Source: Ferruginibacter albus (lineage in GTDB: Bacteria > Bacteroidota > Bacteroidia > Chitinophagales > Chitinophagaceae). Taken from it: 64,000 bases of DNA. Of the stretch, positions 54,839-63,202 are shown in pieces. Both the position numbers and the translations under genes were made by a program. Within the stretch, counting starts at the first letter, position 1. The number at the start of each line of letters is the position of its first letter. The stretch spans positions 2,010,001 to 2,074,000 of the forward strand of contig NZ_CP083388.1 in assembly GCF_020042285.1 (NCBI RefSeq). Reading direction: 5' to 3'. The notes under the pieces were generated by a model. That model was not told the origin of the DNA and did not search any database. It was given only the letters and a program-made list of their open reading frames with translations.

Positions 54839-55717
54839 ATGAACAGAATTGCAGAATCGGAATTAATTATTACCAAGAGAGATGCGATCTATCACCTGGA
54901 TTGTAAACCGGAAGAAATAGCGAACACTATTATCACTGTCGGCGACCCTGACAGAGTAAGTGCAGTGAGCAAGCATTTTGATAAAATAGAATATAAAAAT
55001 CAACATCGGGAATTTGTAACACACACCGGTTATATTGGCAAAAAAAGAATTAGTTGTATCAGTACCGGCATTGGCACTGATAATATTGATATCGTCTTAA
55101 ATGAACTGGATGCCTTGGTTAATATTGATTTTAAAACAAGAACAATAAAGAATAAGCTTACTTCTTTAAACATCATCCGTGTTGGCACTTCAGGGTCTTT
55201 ACAAAAAGATATACCTGTGGATAGTTTTGTAACAAGTACACATGGCTTAGGTATCGACAATCTCCTTAACTTTTATCTACAGTCTAATAATGAAGAAGAA
55301 AAACAATTGGTTCAAAGTTTTGTTACACAAACACAGTTACACCAGCAATTTGCACATCCATATATTAGTGGCGCAAGCGGGGCTTTATTAAAGCATTTTG
55401 TAAAAGATTTTCACCAGGGCATAACGGTTACCTGCCCGGGCTTTTATGGTCCGCAGGGAAGAGTGTTACGCCTGGGATTGGCGAATCCATCTTTAATTGA
55501 TAATCTTACCAGGTTTACTTTTGGGCAACACCGCATCAGCAATTTTGAAATGGAAACAGCAGGTATTTATGGAATGGGCAAATTATTAGGACATCATTGT
55601 TTATCATTAAGTGCTATCGTTGCCAACCGCATAGACAAACAATTCAGCAAAGATGGAAATGCTGTGGTAGAAAAATTAATTCAGATAACTTTGCAAACAA
55701 TTTCAGATAAATTATAA
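54839..55717 (+). CDS. Nucleoside phosphorylase (uridine phosphorylase-like)
   Basis: This 292-aa member of the PNP/UDP family (phosphorolysis of a nucleoside to base plus ribose-1-phosphate) shows the phosphate loop GDPDRV, IIRVGTSGSLQ, and the ribose-binding NFEMETAGIYG motif, plus a conserved Arg (ANRIDKQ). Between 150 and 190 it is more divergent than E. coli Udp, so the preferred nucleoside is uncertain. It ends one base before dapF starts, so the two are translationally close and cotranscribed. Confidence 0.88.
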   Translation: MNRIAESELIITKRDAIYHLDCKPEEIANTIITVGDPDRVSAVSKHFDKIEYKNQHREFVTHTGYIGKKRISCISTGIGTDNIDIVLNELDALVNIDFKTRTIKNKLTSLNIIRVGTSGSLQKDIPVDSFVTSTHGLGIDNLLNFYLQSNNEEEKQLVQSFVTQTQLHQQFAHPYISGASGALLKHFVKDFHQGITVTCPGFYGPQGRVLRLGLANPSLIDNLTRFTFGQHRISNFEMETAGIYGMGKLLGHHCLSLSAIVANRIDKQFSKDGNAVVEKLIQITLQTISDKL

Positions 55718-55718
55718 G

Positions 55719-56501
55719 ATGAAAATAAGTTTTTCAAAATACCAGGGAACTGGAAACGATTTTATTATTTTAGATAACCGCGATGGTATTTATTCCGGAT
55801 TAGCCCCTGCACAAGTAAAAAGTTTGTGCAACAGAAAATTTGGTATCGGTGCCGACGGGTTAATGTTATTAAATGCAAATGCAGGTTATGATTTTGAAAT
55901 GAAATATTACAATGCCGATGGCAATGAGAGCAGCATGTGCGGTAATGGCGGACGTTGTCTAGTACGTTTTGCGCATGATGTAGGCATTCATAAAACGGCT
56001 TATAAATTTTTAGCCATAGATGGTGAACATTTGGCAGAGATAGATACCGATGACTCTATCCGTTTAAAAATGATCAACGTAGATAATGTTGAAGAAAAAA
56101 ACTCACATTTTGTTTTAAATACAGGCTCACCGCATTTCGTAAAATTCGCCTCCAATGTTCCGGAGATTGACGTGGTGGAAACCGGGAGAGAGATCCGCTA
56201 TAGCAGCACATACGAAAAAGAAGGCATTAATGTAAATTTTGTAGAGATATTAAGCCCTTATAAAATTTTGGTACGTACTTACGAAAGAGGCGTAGAAGAT
56301 GAGACCTTAAGTTGCGGTACCGGTGTTACAGCATCAGCATTGGTAGCCGCACATAACGACAATGGATTTAATCGTGTAGAAGTAAAAACCCCGGGGGGGC
56401 ATTTAAGTGTTGAATACGAAAAAATAGATTCGCAGCACTTTAATAATATATGGCTTTGCGGACCGGCTAAATTTGTATTTAAAGGAGAAGTGGAAATTTA
56501 A
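55719..56501 (+). CDS. dapF: Diaminopimelate epimerase
   Basis: This 260-aa cofactor-independent racemase interconverts LL- and meso-diaminopimelate for lysine and peptidoglycan synthesis. Both catalytic Cys are seen: C74 in MCGNGGRC and C199 in LSCGTG. YQGTGNDF at the N-terminus and FGIGADGL are conserved as well. The length is slightly short but complete. It is in a plus-strand run with the phosphorylase before it and a Nudix gene 38 nt after. Confidence 0.97.
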   Translation: MKISFSKYQGTGNDFIILDNRDGIYSGLAPAQVKSLCNRKFGIGADGLMLLNANAGYDFEMKYYNADGNESSMCGNGGRCLVRFAHDVGIHKTAYKFLAIDGEHLAEIDTDDSIRLKMINVDNVEEKNSHFVLNTGSPHFVKFASNVPEIDVVETGREIRYSSTYEKEGINVNFVEILSPYKILVRTYERGVEDETLSCGTGVTASALVAAHNDNGFNRVEVKTPGGHLSVEYEKIDSQHFNNIWLCGPAKFVFKGEVEI

Positions 56502-56539
56502 TTTCTTACAACGAAATAGAGAACAGTAACAATCAATTC

Positions 56540-57007
56540 ATGCAGCAAATTACTTTACGTGTTTACGGGATTTTAATCAACGATAAAAAACAGGTTTTGG
56601 TAAGCGATGAATATATACGTGGTAATTATTACACCAAGTTTCCCGGTGGTGGTTTGGAATTAGGTGAAGGAACAAGAGATTGTTTAAAAAGAGAATTTAA
56701 AGAAGAGCTTGATTTGGAAGTTGAAGTGGGCGATCATATTTATACAACTGATTTTTTCCAGGTAAGCGGTTTTAATAATGCACATCAGATCATTGCTATT
56801 TATTATTATGCAACAGCATTGGAGCCAATTAAAGCCCCCTTACGCACAAAGCCTTTTGATTTTGACGAACAGCAATTAAAAGTATACGATGAAATCCAAC
56901 AAACGGAAACTGTACGTTTTATTGAGTGGGATGAGTTTTCGGCAGACAGCGTAACATTACCGATCGATAAAATAGTTTCCACTATGGTGAAACAACAATT
57001 TTCATGA
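56540..57007 (+). CDS. Nudix hydrolase
   Basis: This 155-aa protein has a Nudix box G-x5-E-x7-REFKEELD (GGLELGEGTRDCLKREFKEE) at ~36-58; the Gly usually near its end is replaced by Asp. Nudix enzymes hydrolyse nucleoside diphosphates linked to another group, with Mg2+ bound by the EE residues. Its stop overlaps the start of the next gene by 4 nt (ATGA), so the pair is translationally coupled. The substrate cannot be inferred. Confidence 0.9.
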   Translation: MQQITLRVYGILINDKKQVLVSDEYIRGNYYTKFPGGGLELGEGTRDCLKREFKEELDLEVEVGDHIYTTDFFQVSGFNNAHQIIAIYYYATALEPIKAPLRTKPFDFDEQQLKVYDEIQQTETVRFIEWDEFSADSVTLPIDKIVSTMVKQQFS

Positions 57008-57597
57008 GTACCGATAATTTCTTTGAAGAGAACATCGTTCTCGAGAACGATATTGCACGCTTAGAGCCATTGGAAGAAAAACATTTTGAACATTTGTTGC
57101 CGTTGGCTTTAGATCGATCACTTTGGCTATACACTATTAACAAGATCAATACAGAGGCTGATTTCAGAACATATTTTGATACGGCAGTAAATGAGCGGAC
57201 ACAGCAGCTCTCCTATCCTTTTGCCATTTTTGATAAAGCTTTCAACAAATATGCCGGCAGCACCCGCTATCATACTATTTCCTTTCCTAATAAAAGAGTA
57301 GAGATCGGGCAAACATGGATCCATTCTTATTTTCATGGCAGCGGATTAAATAAAGCCTGCAAGTTTTTATTATTAAGTTTTGGCTTTGATGAATTGCATT
57401 TAAACCGAATAGAATTAAAAACAAACAACCTCAATAAACGCTCTCAAAAAGCGATGCTAAAAATAGGCGCTGTGCAGGAAGGAATTTTACGCCGTCATAT
57501 TATTAATGATGATGGCACAATTAGAGATACTGTTTATTTTAGTTTTATTGCAGAAGAATGGAATACAATAAGAAATACTGTTTTCAAGGAATTTTAA
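57004..57597 (+). CDS. GNAT-family N-acetyltransferase (RimJ/RimL type)
   Basis: This 197-aa protein matches Acetyltransf_3: [14 protein letters not shown] at the start, [22 protein letters not shown] in the acetyl-CoA-binding region, and the typical [33 protein letters not shown] near the end. Proteins of this type acetylate small molecules or protein N-termini; the target is unknown. The ATG lies inside the Nudix stop region. Confidence 0.9.
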   Translation: MSTDNFFEENIVLENDIARLEPLEEKHFEHLLPLALDRSLWLYTINKINTEADFRTYFDTAVNERTQQLSYPFAIFDKAFNKYAGSTRYHTISFPNKRVEIGQTWIHSYFHGSGLNKACKFLLLSFGFDELHLNRIELKTNNLNKRSQKAMLKIGAVQEGILRRHIINDDGTIRDTVYFSFIAEEWNTIRNTVFKEF

Positions 57598-57658
57598 TTA
57601 CTTGAAGTATCTTCGCAATCAGCTAACTATCAATCATTCATTTTTAAATAACCAGAGA

Positions 57659-59257
57659 ATGTTCCCCAAAACAAACCCTACTACAACAGCAGCCTGGCAG
57701 CAGTTACAACAGCATTATGCAACAGTTAAAGATGTGCATATGAAAGACCTGTTTGAAGAAGATGCCGATCGTTTCGATAAATTTTCTTTGTACGAAAAAA
57801 ATATTCTTTTTGATTTCTCCAAGAACCGGATAACTGATACCACGATTGAATTGCTATTGCAATTGGCAAAAGATTGCCAGGTAAAAGAAGCTATCGAAGC
57901 GATGTTTAACGGAGAAAAAATAAACGAAACTGAAAATCGTGCGGTGCTGCATACAGCTTTACGTAATTTTTCAGGAAAACCGGTAATTACAGATGGTAAA
58001 GATGTAATGCCGGATGTACATGCTGTATTACAGCAAATGAAAAATTTCACTGCAAAGATCCACAGCGGCGAATGGAAAGGTTATTCCGGCAAACCCATTA
58101 AATATATTGTCAACATTGGCATAGGCGGCAGCGATTTAGGTCCTGTTATGGTTACGGAAGCATTAAAACCTTATTGGAAAGAAGGCATTCAGCCATACTT
58201 TGTAAGCAATGTTGATGGTACCCATATTGCTGAAACATTAAAAAAGATCACTCCCGAAGAAACATTGTTTTTAATTGCCAGTAAAACATTTACTACGCAG
58301 GAAACAATGACAAATGCGCATACCGCCAGGGAATGGTTTTTACTACACGCCAAAGAAGAAGCGCATATTGCTAAACACTTTGCAGCTTTAAGCACTAATG
58401 AAAAAGAAGTGGTGAAGTTTGGTATTGCAGCTGAAAATATGTTTGTTTTTTGGGATTGGGTTGGCGGCAGGTATAGCTTGTGGAGCGCTATTGGGCTATC
58501 AATTGCCTTAACCATTGGATACGATAATTTTGAGAGCTTGTTAAAGGGCGCTCACGAAATTGATACACATTTTGCTACCGCATCGTTTGAAAAGAATATA
58601 CCGATAATAATGGCATTAATTGGTATTTGGTACACTAACTTTTTTAATACTTCTACAGAAGCAATACTTCCATACGATCAATACTTACATCGCTTTGCTG
58701 CCTACTTTCAACAAGGTAATATGGAAAGTAACGGAAAGTATATTGATAGAAATACCAACAAGGTTTCCTACTCTACCGGTCCTGTTATATGGGGCGAGCC
58801 GGGCACAAATGGTCAGCATGCATTTTACCAATTGATACACCAGGGCACACAAATAATTCCTTGTGATTTTATTGCTCCTGCTGTTAGTCATAACCCGATC
58901 GGAGATCATCATCAAAAACTGTTGAGTAATTTCTTTGCACAAACGGAAGCATTGATGAATGGTACAGATCATGAAAATCCTTACCGTGTTTTTCAAGGTA
59001 ATCGTCCAACCAATTCATTTTTAGTTACCGAAATCACTCCTTTTATTTTAGGTGAGCTGATCGCTTTATATGAACACAAGATCTTTGTACAAGGTGTTAT
59101 CTGGAATATTTTCAGCTTTGATCAATGGGGAGTTGAATTAGGAAAGGTATTGGCGAATAAAATCTTACCTGAATTAAAAGATGATTCACCGATTACATCG
59201 CATGACTCTTCTACAAATGGGTTAATCACTGCGTATAAGAAAATGAGATTGAGTTAA
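57659..59257 (+). CDS. pgi: Glucose-6-phosphate isomerase
   Basis: From ATG 57659 ([24 protein letters not shown] 3 nt upstream) the enzyme is 532 aa; a TTG at 57602 would add a non-conserved 19-residue leader. It interconverts glucose-6-phosphate and fructose-6-phosphate. Visible signatures are [19 protein letters not shown], the sugar-phosphate loop [29 protein letters not shown] and [18 protein letters not shown]. It is the last gene of the plus-strand run, 61 nt after the GNAT gene, closed by a terminator. Confidence 0.97.
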   Translation: MFPKTNPTTTAAWQQLQQHYATVKDVHMKDLFEEDADRFDKFSLYEKNILFDFSKNRITDTTIELLLQLAKDCQVKEAIEAMFNGEKINETENRAVLHTALRNFSGKPVITDGKDVMPDVHAVLQQMKNFTAKIHSGEWKGYSGKPIKYIVNIGIGGSDLGPVMVTEALKPYWKEGIQPYFVSNVDGTHIAETLKKITPEETLFLIASKTFTTQETMTNAHTAREWFLLHAKEEAHIAKHFAALSTNEKEVVKFGIAAENMFVFWDWVGGRYSLWSAIGLSIALTIGYDNFESLLKGAHEIDTHFATASFEKNIPIIMALIGIWYTNFFNTSTEAILPYDQYLHRFAAYFQQGNMESNGKYIDRNTNKVSYSTGPVIWGEPGTNGQHAFYQLIHQGTQIIPCDFIAPAVSHNPIGDHHQKLLSNFFAQTEALMNGTDHENPYRVFQGNRPTNSFLVTEITPFILGELIALYEHKIFVQGVIWNIFSFDQWGVELGKVLANKILPELKDDSPITSHDSSTNGLITAYKKMRLS

Positions 59258-59280
59258 TTTCTATAAACAATATATTATAA

Positions 59281-59307
59281 TGCCGGACATTTTGTACCGG
59301 CATTTTT
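59281..59307. terminator. Terminator of pgi
   Basis: TGCCGG (59281-59286) pairs with CCGGCA (59297-59302), extended by ACA/TGT, and is followed on the plus strand by TTTTT. A minus-strand gene ends at its edge, so it may serve both. Confidence 0.85.
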
Positions 59308-59887
59308 AATTGTCAAGATCAAGAACTTTTGCTTTAAAATTTATCCTGCGTTTATAAGTTGGTAATTTTTCTATTGGCAATTCATTGCCACGTATTTCAG
59401 TCCAGGTAATAGCTTCTGTAAGTTTACAGCAGAACGAAATGGAGTTTATAGAATAGCCCCGATGGTAATTATCATAAATTGGTATACTGATAATAACTCT
59501 AAGCATTGTGTTCCCATTGCCTTCCAATTTAGTTGTATCATGAGCAGAAGGCAAAAGCCCCCAGTTTACATCGTATCCTGTAACGGAGATTGTTAAGTTA
59601 GATCTAGTTAATAGTGTTGGATAAATGTATGCTTCTGAGTTTTTTTGATTGTTATAATCAATAAAGAAATCCTGTATTTCTTTATTGATCTTATCCTGAG
59701 GATCATTAGCTTTTGCTAAAAAACGCTGTATTAATAATGCTTGATACCGATTTATTTCCTGCTTATCTTCACTTGCCAGAACCGGTGCTTTATTAATTTT
59801 TTTAAGATTGGCAATGTTTTGACTACTTGAAGTCAAATTAAGGCTCAACAATAAAATAAGTGAAAGAAAGCGTATGGTACAGTGCAT
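59306..59887 (-). CDS. Small secreted protein, function unknown
   Basis: This 193-aa protein has a signal peptide (MHCTIRFLSLILLLSLNLTSSSQ, cleavage near 23). The mature part starts with a helical Lys/Gln-rich segment and continues with beta-type sequence (NLTISVTGYDVNWGLLPSAHDTTKLEGNG), ending KAKVLDLDN. No family, lipobox or sorting domain is recognised. It is convergent with pgi; its upstream region holds the structured element at 59970-60060. Confidence 0.75.
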   Translation of the reverse strand: MHCTIRFLSLILLLSLNLTSSSQNIANLKKINKAPVLASEDKQEINRYQALLIQRFLAKANDPQDKINKEIQDFFIDYNNQKNSEAYIYPTLLTRSNLTISVTGYDVNWGLLPSAHDTTKLEGNGNTMLRVIISIPIYDNYHRGYSINSISFCCKLTEAITWTEIRGNELPIEKLPTYKRRINFKAKVLDLDN

Positions 59888-59969
59888 ATTTCAAAATAAC
59901 TGGAAAGCTAAAAATAAAATTCTTAAACTTTTTGTAATTCGGCTCCACAGCCCTTTATTTTACTGCTAA

Positions 59970-60060
59970 GCGTGAGGGATTGAAGCGGAAATACTTTTTG
60001 CGAGGAACGATCAAAAAGATTGCAGCGTAAAGCCCGACCCTTGCGCAGCTTGGGGCACGC
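59970..60060 (+). ncRNA. Candidate structured RNA / repeated intergenic element (three-way junction)
   Basis: A closing stem GCGTG (59970-59974) pairs with CACGC (60056-60060). Inside, GGG (59976-59978) pairs with CCC (60033-60035) and encloses a symmetric internal loop in which ATTGAAGCGGAAA faces ATTGCAGCGTAAA, capped by the 7-bp hairpin CTTTTTG/CAAAAAG with loop CGAGGAACGAT. A second arm CCC (60038-60040)/GGG (60052-60054) completes the junction. A T7 run follows at 60083-60089. I recall similar GC-rich intergenic sequences from other Bacteroidota, but could not check. It may be an RNA or a palindromic DNA repeat; function and strand are inferred. Confidence 0.42.
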
Positions 60061-60151
60061 CATAAGTAGCCGTTTTGGATGGTTTTTTTGTAAAGATTTT
60101 ACATAATTAAATGTTTTCTTTTACATTAAACTATCGGGTAAAAACTTTCTC

Positions 60152-60159
60152 TATATTTG
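60152..60159 (+). promoter_or_regulatory. -7 element for the GH71-like gene
   Basis: TATATTTG matches TAnnTTTG, ~52 nt before the ATG at 60211. No good -33 TTG is seen at 19-21 nt. Confidence 0.4.
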
Positions 60160-60210
60160 TGTTATACTTACACAAAGTGTAGCTAACTTTATTCACTTAT
60201 AAACAAACAA

Positions 60211-61827
60211 ATGCAATTGAAACGACTTGCCTTCCCCACGGCTTTAGTTTTGCTATTGTTGAGCAACGTTTACACGTTTGCCCAGGACACATTAGCAAAT
60301 CTCCCTGAATTAAGCATGCCGCTCACCTCTAAAAAATTGGTAATAGCGCACTGCATGACACACATCATTCGCTTTGAAGGACATGAATTTGAAGACGGAT
60401 GCAATCCCAAATATTATCCAATTACGTCGCCGATCGGAGGTTATACGCAGGTAAACGTAATGGCAGACAGTATGCTGCAACACGCAAGCATTGCGGAAGC
60501 TGTTGAATATGAAATGCGTGCAGCCAAACGCTGCGGTATTGACGGTTTTCAATTTTACTACCCTTTGGGTAATGAAGCACTGGTAGATACAGTGATCAAA
60601 ACTTATTTTAGAGTTGCCGACGAAAAAAATATCGACTTTAAGTTTACCTTCTGTTTTTCGCATCCTAATACACCGGGCCTGGACGAAAATGCCAAGCTGA
60701 TACAATTTGCTATCAGGGTTAATGATATCATGAGTGCTGTTGGCCATGATAATAAACATTGGTTAAGAACTCCGGACGGCAGATTGATCGTTTATTTATG
60801 GTATGGCGAACAAATAGCAGATATTCCTACTGATAATTTGGGAAAGCCTGCAGCTTATTACCAGGCACGTGCTTACCGGAAATTAGCCGGCGCTTGTAAT
60901 GAAAGATTTGCCTGCATGTATTCCATAAATACACAGGTTGACAAAGCCTTTTTGGATGATGTATTAGATTATTTCCCGGGGGTTTGGCTATGGACGGAAT
61001 CTTATGAACGCAAAGGACAGGATGTGATGGTAGCTAACTATTGCAAAAAAAGAAAGCGTGCCTATACGGGTACTGTTTTCCCTGATTTTTATACTTCAAA
61101 AGTTTTAAAACCTAATGATCCTGAATGGCATATTTTAAATAATGCAGATGCTGAATCAGCCGGCTTAGGGGGAATGCAACGTAAATACATGGCAACCGGT
61201 TTATCGCAAACATTCAGAAACCTGATGGACTTTGCTATTAAAAATGATGCCCCTATTGTAAATGTGGTTACCTGGAACGATTATCCGGAAGGGCACCATT
61301 TAGCACCGGAAAGCAATCATAATTTTGGCTTCTCTGTTTTGTTGAATTATTATAAAAGCGTTCTGCAAGGTGCTGCCAATCCTTACGAAGGAAAGGACGT
61401 AGCCATTGCCTTTTTTAAAAAATATAAGAATGGCGTTTCGCCAAAGCCTTATAAAGTTTCGTTGGAAACAATTGGTCGTACGCTACCGGAATTATCGCCA
61501 TCTACCATCAGCAGCATTGAAGATTCGATAGAAGTAGTTACTATTTTACCGCAGCCTGCACAATTAGTGGTAAACGGAGAAAAAGTGAATGTGCCTGCAG
61601 GATTATGCTCTACACGCTTTAAATCTCAACCGGGCAATGTAAGTGTTGCAATTGAAAGAAATGGTGTAGTTTCAAAAAGCTTCATTACTCCTGAAGGAAT
61701 TACTGATAAGCCTCAGAGAACAGATAGGCTTACTTATTCATACAGTACAGAGGAAAAGGATTTTTATGGAGACATCTTTGGCAATATGCCTTTAAAAGAT
61801 ATTTCTCAATACAGCACTAAACATTAA
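60211..61827 (+). CDS. GH71-type glycoside hydrolase (alpha-1,3-glucanase-like)
   Basis: This 538-aa protein has a signal peptide (cleavage near TFAQ, residue 25). The mature part opens with KKLVIAHCMTHIIRFEG, and GIDGFQFYYPLGN and VVTWNDYPEGHHLAPE match glycoside hydrolase family 71, whose members (mutanases) cut alpha-1,3-glucan, for example in fungal walls. The C-terminal ~100 residues form an extra beta-rich domain without a T9SS sorting signal, so it probably acts in the periplasm or leaves by another route. It is monocistronic, with a terminator after it. The family call rests on motif memory; catalytic Asp residues were not assigned. Confidence 0.75.
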   Translation: MQLKRLAFPTALVLLLLSNVYTFAQDTLANLPELSMPLTSKKLVIAHCMTHIIRFEGHEFEDGCNPKYYPITSPIGGYTQVNVMADSMLQHASIAEAVEYEMRAAKRCGIDGFQFYYPLGNEALVDTVIKTYFRVADEKNIDFKFTFCFSHPNTPGLDENAKLIQFAIRVNDIMSAVGHDNKHWLRTPDGRLIVYLWYGEQIADIPTDNLGKPAAYYQARAYRKLAGACNERFACMYSINTQVDKAFLDDVLDYFPGVWLWTESYERKGQDVMVANYCKKRKRAYTGTVFPDFYTSKVLKPNDPEWHILNNADAESAGLGGMQRKYMATGLSQTFRNLMDFAIKNDAPIVNVVTWNDYPEGHHLAPESNHNFGFSVLLNYYKSVLQGAANPYEGKDVAIAFFKKYKNGVSPKPYKVSLETIGRTLPELSPSTISSIEDSIEVVTILPQPAQLVVNGEKVNVPAGLCSTRFKSQPGNVSVAIERNGVVSKSFITPEGITDKPQRTDRLTYSYSTEEKDFYGDIFGNMPLKDISQYSTKH

Positions 61828-61852
61828 TCTTCATTAATTTAATAAAAACAGA

Positions 61853-61884
61853 TGCCGGAAATACTTCCGGCATTGTTGTTTTTA
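61853..61884. terminator. Bidirectional terminator between the convergent GH71-like and T9SS genes
   Basis: ATGCCGGAA (61853-61861) and TTCCGGCAT (61866-61874) form a perfect 9-bp stem with an ATAC loop. TGTTGTTTTT follows on the plus strand and CTGTTTTTATT on the minus strand. Confidence 0.88.
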
Positions 61885-61905
61885 TGGACCGCTCCTATAA
61901 CAAAT

Positions 61906-62994
61906 CTATTCGAATTGCAATTGAAATGTTTTAATACTTTTATTGCTACCAACGACCTTTAGCTGATACATTCCTTTTGCTATATTTTTATTGATCGATA
62001 TGGCTTGTGATGAACTTCCAGCATTATGCTCAATTATTTTACTGGCAATTAATTGCCCGTTGCTATTCGTTAAATACAAATAATAATTTCCTTTAGGCAT
62101 ATTGCTTAATTCCAAGAAAAAAATACCATCATGAACCGGATTGGGATATACATCAACAGCTGACCTTACAATATCATTAATAACTACAATTTTGCTGTAT
62201 TGGATTTTACCTTGTACATCAGTGCTACGTACCCGATAAAAGCTTTGCGAAGAAGAAGTGTTGCCATCTGTCCATTTGTATTGTACATTATTATTGTTAG
62301 CTGGAATAATAGCAACAGTACTAAAATTATTTCCATCGCCTGATCTTTCAATTGAATAGTTTACAATATTCAATTGATTCTCTACCTGCCATTGCAGCAC
62401 TGCATTGTTGTTTTGTTGCAAAATTTCAATACTGCTATACGTAACCGGCACAGGAGCACCGCTTGGTAAGGGAATAATTATTACTGTAAAGCGACTGGCA
62501 TCTTGCGAAGCTATAGTATTATCAATAGTAAAATTAAAACTCGTGGCTGTATCAAGACTAAATAAAACTGTTTTACCTGTATAAGCATCTTTTAAATATC
62601 CCTGTAAAGTGCCCGGACTAAAGTTTGTAGGTGTAAATGTAAATTGATAAGAGCGTTGAGTGGTTTTGGTAAGATTTAAAAACAAGGTATCGTTGGATTG
62701 AATGGTAGGTCTTCTTTCAATGGAAAGTAATTTACCATTTCTTAATAAGCCCAAATTTTCATTGAGATTGGTCAGTTTGGTTGCATCTAAATAATCTACC
62801 CCAGCACTAAAATCACTCCTGAATTGAGCAACAGTTCCATCAGCAGGATATGCAGTACCATCAGGATACAATAAATTTAAATCGATATGAAGAGTTGCTG
62901 TGGGTATTGGTGTGCTGTTTGCAGCATTTGCTGCAACTAAAAGACAGGAAGTTTGAAAGGTGAACAATAAAAAAGCAAGCGTACATTTTCTCAT
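61906..62994 (-). CDS. Short T9SS-secreted 'chassis-only' protein (362 aa)
   Basis: The signal peptide ends near residue 25 (VAANAAN). The mature protein immediately enters the second half of the chassis: LLYPDGTAYPADGTVAQF, FSAGVDYLDATKLTNLNEN, LGLLRNGKLLSIERRP, YLKDAYTGKTVLF. The link VPVTYSSIEI, YSIERSGDGNNF, FYRVRSTDVQGKIQYS and a type A sorting domain (VDVYPNPVHDGIFFLEL to the end, ~84 aa) follow. It has no stalk. It resembles the 43327 protein in layout and is about 17 kb from it. Its closest internal match among the giants is the 2153-aa protein (FSAGVDVMDALKM, SLAIERRP). Confidence 0.88.
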   Translation of the reverse strand: MRKCTLAFLLFTFQTSCLLVAANAANSTPIPTATLHIDLNLLYPDGTAYPADGTVAQFRSDFSAGVDYLDATKLTNLNENLGLLRNGKLLSIERRPTIQSNDTLFLNLTKTTQRSYQFTFTPTNFSPGTLQGYLKDAYTGKTVLFSLDTATSFNFTIDNTIASQDASRFTVIIIPLPSGAPVPVTYSSIEILQQNNNAVLQWQVENQLNIVNYSIERSGDGNNFSTVAIIPANNNNVQYKWTDGNTSSSQSFYRVRSTDVQGKIQYSKIVVINDIVRSAVDVYPNPVHDGIFFLELSNMPKGNYYLYLTNSNGQLIASKIIEHNAGSSSQAISINKNIAKGMYQLKVVGSNKSIKTFQLQFE

Positions 62995-63032
62995 GACCTA
63001 AAGTTTTAATTACTAAATGCAGGTCGATGATA

Positions 63033-63055
63033 TTGTATCATTAGAACCGATACAA
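63033..63055. repeat. Inverted repeat upstream of the 362-aa T9SS gene
   Basis: TTGTATC (63033-63039) and GATACAA (63049-63055) are perfect complements with a 9-nt spacer, 39-61 nt before the start codon. It could be an operator or a leader hairpin. Confidence 0.35.
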
Positions 63056-63202
63056 CAAACATCAATGTTGATTAATTAGAAACAATAAACTTTGGAGGAG
63101 GGGTACGCTTTAATAAGATTGGATAGAGACAAACAAAGCTAAGCTATGTCTTTTAAAAATCAAAGCATTTAAACATATAAAAATTCAGCTTATAAATAAG
63201 CA

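Larger units (their letters stand above)
59888..60210. other. 323-nt divergent intergenic region with a structured element
   Basis: Besides the foldable element at 59970-60060 it contains a T7 run at 60083-60089 and a -7-like TATATTTG for the downstream glucanase-like gene. GC content is much higher in the element than around it. Confidence 0.6.

Noticed and set aside
57602..57658. TTG start giving a longer Pgi
   Set aside because: The extra 19 residues do not resemble Pgi, while ATG 57659 gives the expected conserved start.
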